Source: Deltaproteobacteria bacterium GWB2_55_19 (lineage in GTDB: Bacteria; Desulfobacterota; GWC2-55-46). Taken from it: 64,000 nucleotides of DNA. The notes below the pieces were generated by a model that worked only from the letters and a program-made list of their open reading frames with translations, was not told where the DNA came from and did not search any database. The translations under genes and the position numbers were made by a program. Where the stretch lies: contig MGPQ01000012.1 in the NCBI GenBank assembly GCA_001797465.1, forward strand, positions 1 through 64,000. Direction: 5' to 3'. Positions 41,228 to 51,193 of this stretch are shown piece after piece; the first letter of the stretch is position 1; the number at the start of each line of letters is the position of its first letter.

Positions 41228-43189
41228 ATGAGGCTCAAGCTCACCAACAGGTTCGCCATTTATATCGGCGGGATACTCCTTGCCGGCATACTCTCTCTTA
41301 TAGCCTACGACATATATTCCAGTTCCGTTCTGCTGAGGGACATCGGCAGGAACGAGGCCGGAGAGTTCCTCAATACCGTCTCCGATGAGCTCTTCACCGC
41401 CATGCTCTCCGGCAAAGGCAGGGCAGGCAACAGGGCCGTAATCGACAGGCTCAAAAAACGCCCTGGCGTCGACGATCTCCGGATAATCCACGGCCCGAGC
41501 CTCGATAAGCAGTACGGCATAGAGGAGGGCGAGATACCGGTGGATGCCATGGACAGGAAGGCCCTCGAAGGGACGCCCGCGTTCGGCCTGGAGTACAGGG
41601 ACGGGCACAAGGCCGCGAGGCTTGTCATGTCCATAACCATGAAGGAGGATTGCACCGGGTGCCATATCTCCCATCCCGGACAGGTGATCGGGGCGCTCTC
41701 TGCCAGCATTTCCCTCGGCAAATTTGAGGGCCTGATAGCCGGGCACACGAGGAAGTTTATTTACTGGGGCGGCGGCATACTCGCGCTTACCTCCATCGCC
41801 GCCTTCGTCCTGACGAGGAAAAGGCTCCTTGAGCCGCTGGATAAGCTCAAGGAGGCCGCCCTTTCGATCGCCGCCGGGGACTTGGGCTTCAGGGTGAGGT
41901 TGAAAACCGGGGACGAGATAGAGGAACTCGGCATGGCCTTTGACGAAATGGCGGAGTCTCTCTCCGAGGCTACGGAGAGGCTCAAGTACCTGAACGAGAG
42001 GCACTCAAGGCTCGTGCAAAGCGCGGCGGACGCCATCGTGTTGAAGGACATCGGGACGAAGATGATAGTGGAGGCGAACCCTGCCGCGGCCGTCCTCACC
42101 GGGTATCCCGTGGAGGAACTCCTCGATCTGCCCTCCGAGCGGCTCTACCAGCCGGGGAGACAGGAAGAGTACAGGGCGGTCTTCAAAAGGTGGGTGCATG
42201 ACGGAAAGGGATACCTCCACGGCGGGGCTATCATAAAAAAGGACGGCTTCGAGGTGCCGATAGAGATAGCCGCCTCCGTGTTGACGCTCGACGGCAGACC
42301 CATGATGCAGGAGATATGGCGGGATTTGACCGAGCGCCAGGGTTTCGAAGACACCATCAGGCGGCAGGTCGCAGAGCTCGAGGGGACGGTAAAAGAGAGG
42401 ACGCTCGAGCTGAACAACTCCCTTAAGGAGCTCGGGGAGGCGTACGGGAAGCTCAAGGAATCCGAACAGAAGCTGATAGAGTCTGCCAAGCTCGTCTCAC
42501 TGGGCGAGATGGGAGCCGGGATCGCCCACGAGCTCAACAGCCCCATAGCCGGGATATTGTCCATAACTGAGGCACTCATCAAAAGGACCGCCGAAGACCA
42601 CCCGAACCGCCATCTCCTCATGAAGGTGAGGGAGGCGGCCGTACGCTCCAAGTACATCATCATGGACATGCTCACCTACGCGAGGCCTGCGAAGGGCGCC
42701 TTCGCCCCCATGTACCTGAACGAGACGGTCAAGGCGACTTTGGCGCTCTTCGCCTCAGAGATAAACGTCGGCGCCATAACAATCGTAGCCGATTACGACC
42801 CGGCGCTACCCGAGGTCTTCGGCAACCAGGGTCAGATGATGCAGGTCATACTGAACATCATAAAGAACGCGAGGGATGCCGCTGGCCCGGGCGGCACCAT
42901 CTTTATCTCCACGAGGTCAGTGAGCGATGGATACGGCGAGTTCTCCGCAGTCGAGGTCCGCGACACCGGCCCCGGCATAAGGGCCGATGCCAGGGACAGG
43001 ATATTCGACCCGTTCTTTACTACCAAGGAGAAGGGAGGGGGGCTTAACATCGGGCTCGGCCTCTCCATAGCAAGGTCCATAGTGAAGGAGCACGGCGGCA
43101 GGATCGAGTCCTTCAACCATGAGGCAGGGGGGGCGGTCTTCAGGATACACATACCTGCCTATAAAAAGGGGTTGACGGTCTTGTCCTGA
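41228..43189 (+). CDS. Membrane histidine kinase with periplasmic c-type heme
   Basis: This 653-residue sensor kinase has a first membrane helix at about 10-28 and a periplasmic domain of about 145 residues. That domain carries a heme c motif, CTGCH (Cys142-His146), followed by ISHPG, as in the DUF3365/Tll0287-like sensor family. A second helix (about 178-195), HAMP, PAS (about 262-370), a coiled-coil, HisKA (GIAHELNSPIAGI) and HATPase_c (NIIKNARDAAG, DTGPGIRADA, GLGLSIA) follow. It probably reads redox state or a gas ligand such as NO through the heme. The receiver gene 130 bases downstream is its likely partner. Confidence 0.87.
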   Translation: MRLKLTNRFAIYIGGILLAGILSLIAYDIYSSSVLLRDIGRNEAGEFLNTVSDELFTAMLSGKGRAGNRAVIDRLKKRPGVDDLRIIHGPSLDKQYGIEEGEIPVDAMDRKALEGTPAFGLEYRDGHKAARLVMSITMKEDCTGCHISHPGQVIGALSASISLGKFEGLIAGHTRKFIYWGGGILALTSIAAFVLTRKRLLEPLDKLKEAALSIAAGDLGFRVRLKTGDEIEELGMAFDEMAESLSEATERLKYLNERHSRLVQSAADAIVLKDIGTKMIVEANPAAAVLTGYPVEELLDLPSERLYQPGRQEEYRAVFKRWVHDGKGYLHGGAIIKKDGFEVPIEIAASVLTLDGRPMMQEIWRDLTERQGFEDTIRRQVAELEGTVKERTLELNNSLKELGEAYGKLKESEQKLIESAKLVSLGEMGAGIAHELNSPIAGILSITEALIKRTAEDHPNRHLLMKVREAAVRSKYIIMDMLTYARPAKGAFAPMYLNETVKATLALFASEINVGAITIVADYDPALPEVFGNQGQMMQVILNIIKNARDAAGPGGTIFISTRSVSDGYGEFSAVEVRDTGPGIRADARDRIFDPFFTTKEKGGGLNIGLGLSIARSIVKEHGGRIESFNHEAGGAVFRIHIPAYKKGLTVLS

Positions 43190-43318
43190 TGCCAAAGGGT
43201 GCTTTATATGTTTTTTAACGGGTTCGGAGCGTTTATCTGAGGAACACCAAGTACCAAAAATTACATATTTTTTAAGATTTCCCCTGATCGTCCGATAAAT
43301 TAAATATGGCAGGTAGTT

Positions 43319-43702
43319 ATGAGCGGCGTTAAAATAAGAGGCAATGTCCTCATAGTCGATGACGAGGAGACCGTGGGCATCGGTATGTCCGAAATGCTTA
43401 AGGACGCGGGATTCCACGCCGTCTATGTGACAAATGGCGCCGAAGCTGTCAGAGAAGCTCAAAAGTCACAGTATTCACTTGTATTTATGGATATGGTAAT
43501 GCCCGGGATGAACGGGCTTGAGACGTTCAGGGATATCAAAAAGGTAAGCCCCGGGTCGAGGGTCGTCCTTTTCACCGGCTTTTTCATAGACGCCGAGAAC
43601 GTCATATACCAGGGCATAAGGGAAGGGATGATAGACGAGTTCATAAGAAAACCCTTCTTTGCCGACGAAATAATCACGACCGCGAGGAAGTACGCGTCCT
43701 AA
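43319..43702 (+). CDS. Stand-alone response regulator receiver
   Basis: This 127-residue single receiver domain has the acidic pair in LIVDDEETVG, the phospho-acceptor Asp in LVFMDMVMPGMNG, Thr in VLFTGFF and the switch Lys in IRKPFF. It has no output domain. It probably takes phosphate from the heme-kinase just upstream and acts by protein contact, CheY- or Spo0F-like. The 130-base gap holds no terminator, so co-transcription is plausible. Confidence 0.82.
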   Translation: MSGVKIRGNVLIVDDEETVGIGMSEMLKDAGFHAVYVTNGAEAVREAQKSQYSLVFMDMVMPGMNGLETFRDIKKVSPGSRVVLFTGFFIDAENVIYQGIREGMIDEFIRKPFFADEIITTARKYAS

Positions 43703-43804
43703 GCCTTGAAGGAGAGGCGTTCTCGCTCCTCTATGCCCTTAAAACCATAGCTTTTCCAATTGGTTATCTTGCCTGCCCCGTACATCCGGCAGGGCCTATT
43801 TACC

Positions 43805-43831
43805 TTGACATAAAAAGTTAATTTTTATAAG
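43805..43831 (+). promoter_or_regulatory. Candidate promoter of the pil operon
   Basis: TTGACA (43805-43810) and TATAAG (43826-43831) lie about 50 bases ahead of pilB. The 15-base spacer is shorter than ideal. No sigma-54 motif is visible here. Confidence 0.45.
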
Positions 43832-43843
43832 ATAGCCGAAGAC

Positions 43844-43858
43844 CGACAATTTTTGTCA
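43844..43858. promoter_or_regulatory. TGACAA-N3-TTGTCA box ahead of pilB
   Basis: CGACAATTTTTGTCA matches, with one change, the perfect palindrome TGACAAAAATTGTCA found upstream of pilA (55230-55244). It lies downstream of the putative -10 and 22 bases before the pilB start, so a bound protein would repress. A shared pilin-pathway regulator, perhaps PilR, is inferred. Confidence 0.5.
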
Positions 43859-43880
43859 CCCATGAAAAGCGGAATTTTAA

Positions 43881-45578
43881 ATGACCGACCGGATAGGCGA
43901 GCTTCTATTAAGGGAACGGCTCATTACGCCCGAGCAGTTGAAGAAGGCGATAGAAGAGCAGAAAAAAAGCGGCGGCAGGCTTGGGTTCAACCTTACGAAG
44001 CTCGGTTTTATTACCGAGAAGGACCTTACCGCTTTCCTAAGCCGCCAGTACGGCATACCAACCATTGACCTCTCCTCTCAGGAAATAGACCACGAGATAA
44101 TAAAGCTCATCCCCGAGGACGTCGCCCAGAAGTACCAGGTCATACCCATAAGCAGGACCGGGTCCACGCTCGTCGTGGCAATGGCCGACCCTTCGAACAT
44201 CTTCGCCATAGACGACATAAAGTTCCTGACCGGCTACAACGTGGAGCCTCTCGTAGCCTCTGACGCCGCCATCAAGACCGCCATAGAAAAACTCTATGAG
44301 ACGCCGGAGATGGGGCTCGAAGGCGTGCTTACCGAGTTCGACGAGGGCGAGATGGAGGTCATAAAGGAAGAGGAAGAGGTCGATATAACGGACCTTAAGA
44401 AGGCGGTCGAGGACGCGCCTGTCGTAAAGCTCGTGAACCTCATCCTCACGGACGCCATCAAGCGCGGCGCGAGCGACATCCACATAGAGCCGTACGAGAA
44501 GCACTTCCGCGTAAGGTACAGGATAGACGGTATCCTCCAGGAGGTGATGAAGCCTCCGATGAAGCTCAAGAATGCGATAGTGTCAAGGATCAAAATAATG
44601 AGCAACCTCGATATCGCCGAACGCAGGCTCCCGCAGGACGGCAGGATAAAGCTCAAGCTCTCAAAGAACAAGGAGATGGACTACAGGGTCTCGGTCCTCC
44701 CGACGCTCTTCGGCGAGAAGGTCGTATTGAGGTTGCTCGACAAGAGCAACCTCCAGCTCGACATGACCAAGCTCGGCTTCGAGGAAAAGCCGCTCAAAGA
44801 CTTCATGACCGCCATACACAAGCCCTGGGGCATAGTCCTCGTCACGGGCCCCACCGGGTCCGGCAAGACCACGACCCTGTACTCCGCGCTCTCCGAGCTC
44901 AACAAGATAAGCGAGAACATTTCGACCGCCGAAGACCCGGTGGAATTCAACCTCATGGGCATAAACCAGGTCCAGATGCACGAGGATATCGGCCTTAACT
45001 TCGCGGCGTCGCTCCGTAGCTTCCTCAGGCAGGACCCGGACATAATAATGGTCGGGGAGATAAGGGACTATGAGACCGCCGAGATCGCCATAAAGGCGGC
45101 GCTTACCGGACATATGGTCCTGTCCACCCTCCACACGAACGACGCGCCTTCTACCGTAAACAGGCTCCTTAACATGGGCATCGAGCCCTTCCTCGTCTCC
45201 TCGTCCTGCAACCTCATACTCGCGCAGAGGCTCGCGAGGAAGATATGCAAGGAATGCAGGGTTAAACTGCCGATTGCCGAGAAGGTCCTCATGGACCTCG
45301 GCGTTTCTCAGCAGGAGGCGCAGAAGATGGAGTGCTTCAAGGGGAGCGGGTGCGCCGTCTGCGCCGGCACGGGATACAAGGGCAGGATAGCGCTTTACGA
45401 GGTCATGCCGTTCACGGAGTCCATAAAGGAGTTCGTCTTGAACGGCGCCTCAACGGCCGAGATAAAGCGCGCGGCCATAAAGGACGGTATGAAGTCTCTG
45501 CGCATGAGCGGCATTACAAAGGTAGCAGAGGGCGTGACAACCATAGAGGAGATATTGAGGGTCACGATGGCGGATTAG
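43881..45578 (+). CDS. pilB: Type IV pilus extension ATPase PilB
   Basis: This 565-residue secretion ATPase of the GspE family powers pilus assembly. The N-terminal MshEN/T2SSE_N domain (LLLRERLITPEQLKKAIEEQ), where c-di-GMP binds in some members, precedes a linker. The catalytic domain has Walker A GPTGSGKTT near residue 323, an Asp box, Walker B (DIIMVGEIRDYETA) and His box (TLHTNDA). A zinc tetracysteine follows (CKEC near 455, CAVC near 486). It leads the cluster pilBTCSR. PilA is 10 kb on with its own promoter. Confidence 0.93.
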   Translation: MTDRIGELLLRERLITPEQLKKAIEEQKKSGGRLGFNLTKLGFITEKDLTAFLSRQYGIPTIDLSSQEIDHEIIKLIPEDVAQKYQVIPISRTGSTLVVAMADPSNIFAIDDIKFLTGYNVEPLVASDAAIKTAIEKLYETPEMGLEGVLTEFDEGEMEVIKEEEEVDITDLKKAVEDAPVVKLVNLILTDAIKRGASDIHIEPYEKHFRVRYRIDGILQEVMKPPMKLKNAIVSRIKIMSNLDIAERRLPQDGRIKLKLSKNKEMDYRVSVLPTLFGEKVVLRLLDKSNLQLDMTKLGFEEKPLKDFMTAIHKPWGIVLVTGPTGSGKTTTLYSALSELNKISENISTAEDPVEFNLMGINQVQMHEDIGLNFAASLRSFLRQDPDIIMVGEIRDYETAEIAIKAALTGHMVLSTLHTNDAPSTVNRLLNMGIEPFLVSSSCNLILAQRLARKICKECRVKLPIAEKVLMDLGVSQQEAQKMECFKGSGCAVCAGTGYKGRIALYEVMPFTESIKEFVLNGASTAEIKRAAIKDGMKSLRMSGITKVAEGVTTIEEILRVTMAD

Positions 45579-45709
45579 CCCGGACGCGCTCACGCGGGGC
45601 TTATTTTCGGGTTTACGGCCTTCCAGGCAATGTAACTTTAGTCCTTACGCCTGTCGTAAGGATGGTTTAGGATTTCAGAGGCGCCAGGGTAAGGCGCATG
45701 GAGGCTTTA

Positions 45710-46834
45710 ATGGCGGTAGAAGGCGGCAGTCCAAAACTCAGCCTGCAGGAACTCCTAAGGGTTATGGTCGACCAGGGCGGCTCCGACCTCCACATCGCGG
45801 CGGGCTCCGCCCCGAGGATAAGGCTCCACGGCAAGCTCTCGCCGATGAACACCCCGGCAATGAACGGGGTCGAGACAAAACAGCTCTGTTACTCCATCCT
45901 TACCGACATACAGAAGCACAAGTTCGAGGAGGAGAACGAACTCGACTTCTCATTCGGCATAAAGGGCTTGAGCCGGTTCAGGGGAAACCTCTTCGTCCAG
46001 CGCGGCACCGTCGCAGGCGTCTTCAGGACCATACCCTTCAAGATCAAGTCTTTCCAGGAGCTCGGCCTGCCGAACATACTCGACGACCTCTGTAATAAAC
46101 CCCGCGGGCTCGTCCTTGTGACAGGCCCCACGGGAAGCGGCAAGTCAACGACGCTCGCCTCGATGATAGACAAAATAAACACGGAGAGGGCCGAGCACAT
46201 AATCACCGTCGAGGACCCCATAGAGTACCTCCACAACTCCAAGACCGCGCTCGTTAACCAGCGCGAGGTCGGCTACGACACCCACGCCTTCAAGAAGGCG
46301 TTGAAGTACATCCTCCGCCAGGACCCTGACGTCGTCCTTTTGGGGGAGCTCCGCGACATGGACACCATAGAGACCGCGCTCACCATAGCCGAGACCGGGC
46401 ACCTATGTTTCGCGACACTGCATACGAATTCCTGCGTCCAGACCATCAACAGGGTCGTCGACGTCTTTCCATCGAACCAGCAGCCGCAGGTGAGGGCCGA
46501 GCTCTCGTTCGTCCTCGAAGGTGTCATCTCACAGCTCCTCGTGCCCAGGGCCGACGGAAAGGGCAGGGTCGTGGCGCTCGAGATCATGATACCTAACGCG
46601 GCCATAAGGAACCTCATAAGGGAGGATAAAATCCACCAGATATATTCGCAGATGCAGGTCGGACAGACCAAGTTCGGGATGCAGACTATGAACCAGAGCT
46701 TCATGAACCTTTACATGAGGAGGCTCATATCGCTCGAAGAGGCGATAGGCAGGAGCTCCGAGCCTGACGAGCTCCGGCAGATGCTCTCGAGCGCGGGCGT
46801 ATTGAGGGGGGGACAGCCTCCCGGGAGGACCTGA
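45710..46834 (+). CDS. pilT: Type IV pilus retraction ATPase PilT
   Basis: This 374-residue retraction motor begins with the PAS-like VMVDQGGSDLHIAAGSAPRI. It then has Walker A GPTGSGKSTT near residue 138, Walker B VVLLGELRDMDTI, His box TLHTNS and the family-specific AIRNLIREDK (AIRNLIRE motif). I chose ATG 45710 with GGAGG five bases upstream; ATG 45698 has a poor site. It follows pilB by 131 bases and precedes pilC by 3. It drives twitching and DNA uptake by disassembling pilin. Confidence 0.93.
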   Translation: MAVEGGSPKLSLQELLRVMVDQGGSDLHIAAGSAPRIRLHGKLSPMNTPAMNGVETKQLCYSILTDIQKHKFEEENELDFSFGIKGLSRFRGNLFVQRGTVAGVFRTIPFKIKSFQELGLPNILDDLCNKPRGLVLVTGPTGSGKSTTLASMIDKINTERAEHIITVEDPIEYLHNSKTALVNQREVGYDTHAFKKALKYILRQDPDVVLLGELRDMDTIETALTIAETGHLCFATLHTNSCVQTINRVVDVFPSNQQPQVRAELSFVLEGVISQLLVPRADGKGRVVALEIMIPNAAIRNLIREDKIHQIYSQMQVGQTKFGMQTMNQSFMNLYMRRLISLEEAIGRSSEPDELRQMLSSAGVLRGGQPPGRT

Positions 46835-46837
46835 TAA

Positions 46838-48058
<1,221 letters not shown>

Positions 48059-48059
48059 C

Positions 48060-48092
48060 AAAGGCGCTTGAGAATGTCTGAGTCGCCTTTTT
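48060..48092 (+). terminator. Weak intrinsic terminator after pilC
   Basis: AAAGGCG (48060-48066) and CGCCTTT (48084-48090) pair around a 17-base loop, followed by a short T tract. It may partly separate pilBTC from pilSR. Confidence 0.4.
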
Positions 48093-48135
48093 AAAAAAAG
48101 GTCTTCTCAGGTATTTTCCAAATCTTACAACAAAA

Positions 48136-49788
48136 ATGCTCGTAGCACCGACAAATGCCTTAAGGCAGAAGATCCTGGCCATGATGGTCCTCCGGGTGGT
48201 GCTTGCGCTCGCCTTCCTCGGTATAACCACGTGGTTCCAGATAAAGGTCTACTCGTTCGCCCATCTTAACTTCTATCCGCTCTACGGGATAGTCGTGACG
48301 GTCGGGTTCCTTACCATTCTTTACGCGCTCGCGCTAAAGAGGGTGGAGAACCACAGCCTCTTTGCGTACCTCCAGGTGACGGTCGACATAGCGCTCGTGA
48401 CCGTCATCGTCTATGTCACGGGCGGGACCGAGAGCTACCTCCACACGCTCTACCCGCTCTCCATTTTAGGCGCTTCGACGCTCTTGAGCAGGCGCGGCGG
48501 GCTCTACGCGGCGTCTCTGGCGTCGATCGCATACGGGGTCCTCATCGACATGGACTTCTACGGGATGCTCCCGCAGAGGTTCAAGGTGATACGCGCGATA
48601 CCCGTGCAGGGCTGGGAAGAGGTCTTCACAACCGTCGCGACAAACATACTCGCCTTCTTTACGGTCGCGTACCTGACGGGTTATCTGGCCGAGAAGACAG
48701 CGAGGGTCGAAAGGGAGCTCGAGGAGAAGGAGATAGACTTCGACGCGCTCGAACAGCTCAACAGGCATATCGTCGAGAACATATCGAGCGGCATAATGAC
48801 ACTCGACGAGAGGCTCCGGATAACGTCTTTTAACCGGGAGGCCGAGAACGTCACGGGCTACGCCTTGAAAGACGTCTATTACAGGCCGGTCGAGGCGATT
48901 TTCCCGGGCATGACGGAAGGCCTCATGTCGCCAGGCGCGAGGATCGAGAGGGAGTTCAGGAAAAAGGGCGGGAGCGAGATATACCTGGGGTTCACCATCT
49001 CGGAGGGACAGGGCGCCGACGCCTCCTCAATAATCATATTCCAGGACCTGACCCAGCTGAAGGCGATGGAGGAACAGCTCCGGAGGGACGAGAGGCTCAA
49101 GGCGCTCGGCGAGCTTTCCGTCGGCATCGCGCATGAGATAAGGAACCCGCTTGCATCGATCAGCGGCTCCATACAGCTCCTCAAAGACGACCTGGACCTC
49201 CATGGCGAGGACTTGAGGCTCATGGAGATAGTGCTCCGGGAGACCGAGAGGCTGAACTATCTTATAACCGACTACCTCCTCTTCGCGAAACCGGCGCAGG
49301 AGAAGAGGGAGACCGTTGACTTAAGCTCAGTCGCGGCCGGCGCCGCGGCCCTTTTCAGGAACTCGCCCGAGGGCGCGTCAATCGCGCTCCGGACCGACGT
49401 AAGGGACGGCATATTCGTCAAGGGAGACCAGCGTCAGCTCGGGCAGATCTTCTGGAACCTGTTTTTAAACGCCGCCCACGCGATGGAGGATGGCGGCGTC
49501 CTCGCCGTCTCCTCAAGGGTTGAATGGGGAGACGGGCCCGATGCCGCCAGGAGGCCTTATGCCGTAATAGAGGTGGCGGACACCGGCAAGGGCATAAGCG
49601 CGGAGCTCCTGGGCAGGATATTCGACCCGTTCTTCTCGACAAAGGACTTCGGCACAGGACTCGGGCTATCGATAGTCCACAGGATCGTGGAGAGCCACGG
49701 CGGGACGATTGCGGTTAAGAGCGTTGTCGGAAGCGGCACGGTCTTTACCATAAGGATACCCGTGGAAACGCAAGGGGCGCTCAGATAA
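48136..49788 (+). CDS. pilS: PilS-type sensor histidine kinase
   Basis: This 550-residue kinase has six hydrophobic helices in the first 190 residues, as in PilS. A coiled-coil, PAS domain (NISSGIMTLDERLRITSFN), HisKA (SVGIAHEIRNPLASISGSIQ) and HATPase_c (NLFLNAAHAMED, DTGKGISAELLG, GTGLGLSIVH) follow. In Pseudomonas, PilS senses PilA in the membrane and controls PilR. The pilR gene follows by 4 bases. The start ATG lacks an obvious ribosome site. Confidence 0.9.
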   Translation: MLVAPTNALRQKILAMMVLRVVLALAFLGITTWFQIKVYSFAHLNFYPLYGIVVTVGFLTILYALALKRVENHSLFAYLQVTVDIALVTVIVYVTGGTESYLHTLYPLSILGASTLLSRRGGLYAASLASIAYGVLIDMDFYGMLPQRFKVIRAIPVQGWEEVFTTVATNILAFFTVAYLTGYLAEKTARVERELEEKEIDFDALEQLNRHIVENISSGIMTLDERLRITSFNREAENVTGYALKDVYYRPVEAIFPGMTEGLMSPGARIEREFRKKGGSEIYLGFTISEGQGADASSIIIFQDLTQLKAMEEQLRRDERLKALGELSVGIAHEIRNPLASISGSIQLLKDDLDLHGEDLRLMEIVLRETERLNYLITDYLLFAKPAQEKRETVDLSSVAAGAAALFRNSPEGASIALRTDVRDGIFVKGDQRQLGQIFWNLFLNAAHAMEDGGVLAVSSRVEWGDGPDAARRPYAVIEVADTGKGISAELLGRIFDPFFSTKDFGTGLGLSIVHRIVESHGGTIAVKSVVGSGTVFTIRIPVETQGALR

Positions 49789-49792
49789 AAGT

Positions 49793-51193
49793 ATGGCGAA
49801 GCGGAAGATACTCATAGTAGACGATGAAAAAGACATGCGGGACTTCCTCGAGATCATGCTCCGGAAAGAGGGCTACGAGGCTACCGCTTTTGCGAGCCCC
49901 AGGGCCGCGCTGGACTTCTGCAAGTGCGGGAAGGTAGACCTCGTCATAAGCGACATAAAGATGCCCGAGATGGGCGGGGTCGAGTTTCTGAAAGCCCTTA
50001 AGGAGCTCGACCCGGACGTACTTGTCATAATGATAACCGCGTACGCCTCCGTAGAGACGGCGATAGAGGCGATGAAGTCGGGCGCGTACGATTACTTCAC
50101 CAAGCCGTTCAACATCGAGGAGATAAGGCTCAACATCAGGAAGGCGCTCAAACTCAAGAGCCTCGAGGAGGAGAACAGGCTCTTAAAGACCGACCTCAAG
50201 ACCAAGTACGGCTTCGCGAACATCATCGGCACGAGCCCTAAGATGGCTGAGGTCTATGGGTTTATAATGAGCATCGCGAGGACGAAGTCCAACGTCCTCA
50301 TAACCGGGGAGTCCGGGACGGGCAAGGAGCTCGTCGCGAGAGCCATACACATGGAAAGCGAACGCAAGGACGGCCCGTTCATAGCCATAAACTGCGGGGC
50401 GATCCCTGAGAACCTCCTTGAGAGCGAGCTCTTCGGCCACCAGAAGGGCGCGTTCACCGGGGCCCACGCGAGCAAGGCGGGGCTCGCCGAGGAGTCCGAC
50501 AAAGGCACTCTCTTTCTGGACGAGATAACGGAACTCCCGCTCCATCTCCAGGTAAAGCTCCTCCGGTTCATACAGGAGAGGAACTTCAGAAGGGTCGGCG
50601 GCACAACCGACATATCGGTGGATATCCGCCTAATAGCGGCGACGAACAAGGACCCCGAGGCCGAGGTGAAGGCCTCGCGCTTCAGGGAGGACCTCTTCTA
50701 CAGGCTGAACGTCATAAGGATAAATCTCCCGCCGCTCCGCGAGCGCAAGGAGGATATCCCCATGCTCGCCCGCTACTTCATGGAGAGGTTCGGCAGGGAG
50801 CACGGCAAGTCCATAAAAAAGATAACGGAAGGGGCGCTTAAATGCCTCATCGCGTACGACTACTCGGGCAACGTCCGCGAGCTTGAGAACATAATGGAAA
50901 GGGCCGTGACCCTTGAGACCACAGAGGCCGTTACCATGGAGGCGCTCCCCCCGGCGCTTAAGGAGAGGGCGGGCGAGGGCGCTATCCCGGCTGAGGCGCG
51001 CCCTGTGGCAGGCGCTGAGACGGCGCCTGCGGGCGCGGTCGACCTCGATAAGACTGTCGCGGAGTTCGAGAAGGCGATAATAATGGACGCCCTCAGGAAG
51101 ACCGGGGGCGTAAAGAAGAGGGCCGCCGAGCTCCTTGGCCTCTCCTTCAGGTCCATGAGGTACAAACTCAGTAAATATGACATCCCCGAATAG
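49793..51193 (+). CDS. pilR: PilR-type sigma-54 activator
   Basis: This 466-residue NtrC-family regulator has a receiver (LIVDDEKDMRDF; phospho-acceptor Asp in DLVISDIKMPEM). An AAA+ domain follows with Walker A GESGTGKE, the sigma-54 contact loop GAFTGA (KGAFTGAHASK), Walker B GTLFLDEI and Arg fingers. The Fis-type helix-turn-helix is at the C terminus (GGVKKRAAELLGLSFRSMRY). It should activate pilA from the -24/-12 promoter at 55307 after phosphorylation by PilS. Its last 17 bases overlap the next gene. Confidence 0.93.
   Translation: MAKRKILIVDDEKDMRDFLEIMLRKEGYEATAFASPRAALDFCKCGKVDLVISDIKMPEMGGVEFLKALKELDPDVLVIMITAYASVETAIEAMKSGAYDYFTKPFNIEEIRLNIRKALKLKSLEEENRLLKTDLKTKYGFANIIGTSPKMAEVYGFIMSIARTKSNVLITGESGTGKELVARAIHMESERKDGPFIAINCGAIPENLLESELFGHQKGAFTGAHASKAGLAEESDKGTLFLDEITELPLHLQVKLLRFIQERNFRRVGGTTDISVDIRLIAATNKDPEAEVKASRFREDLFYRLNVIRINLPPLRERKEDIPMLARYFMERFGREHGKSIKKITEGALKCLIAYDYSGNVRELENIMERAVTLETTEAVTMEALPPALKERAGEGAIPAEARPVAGAETAPAGAVDLDKTVAEFEKAIIMDALRKTGGVKKRAAELLGLSFRSMRYKLSKYDIPE

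Noticed and set aside
43703-43880. Sigma-54 promoter for pilB
   Set aside because: No TGGCAC-N5-TTGC match is present; the nearest GG and GC pairs have the wrong spacing.
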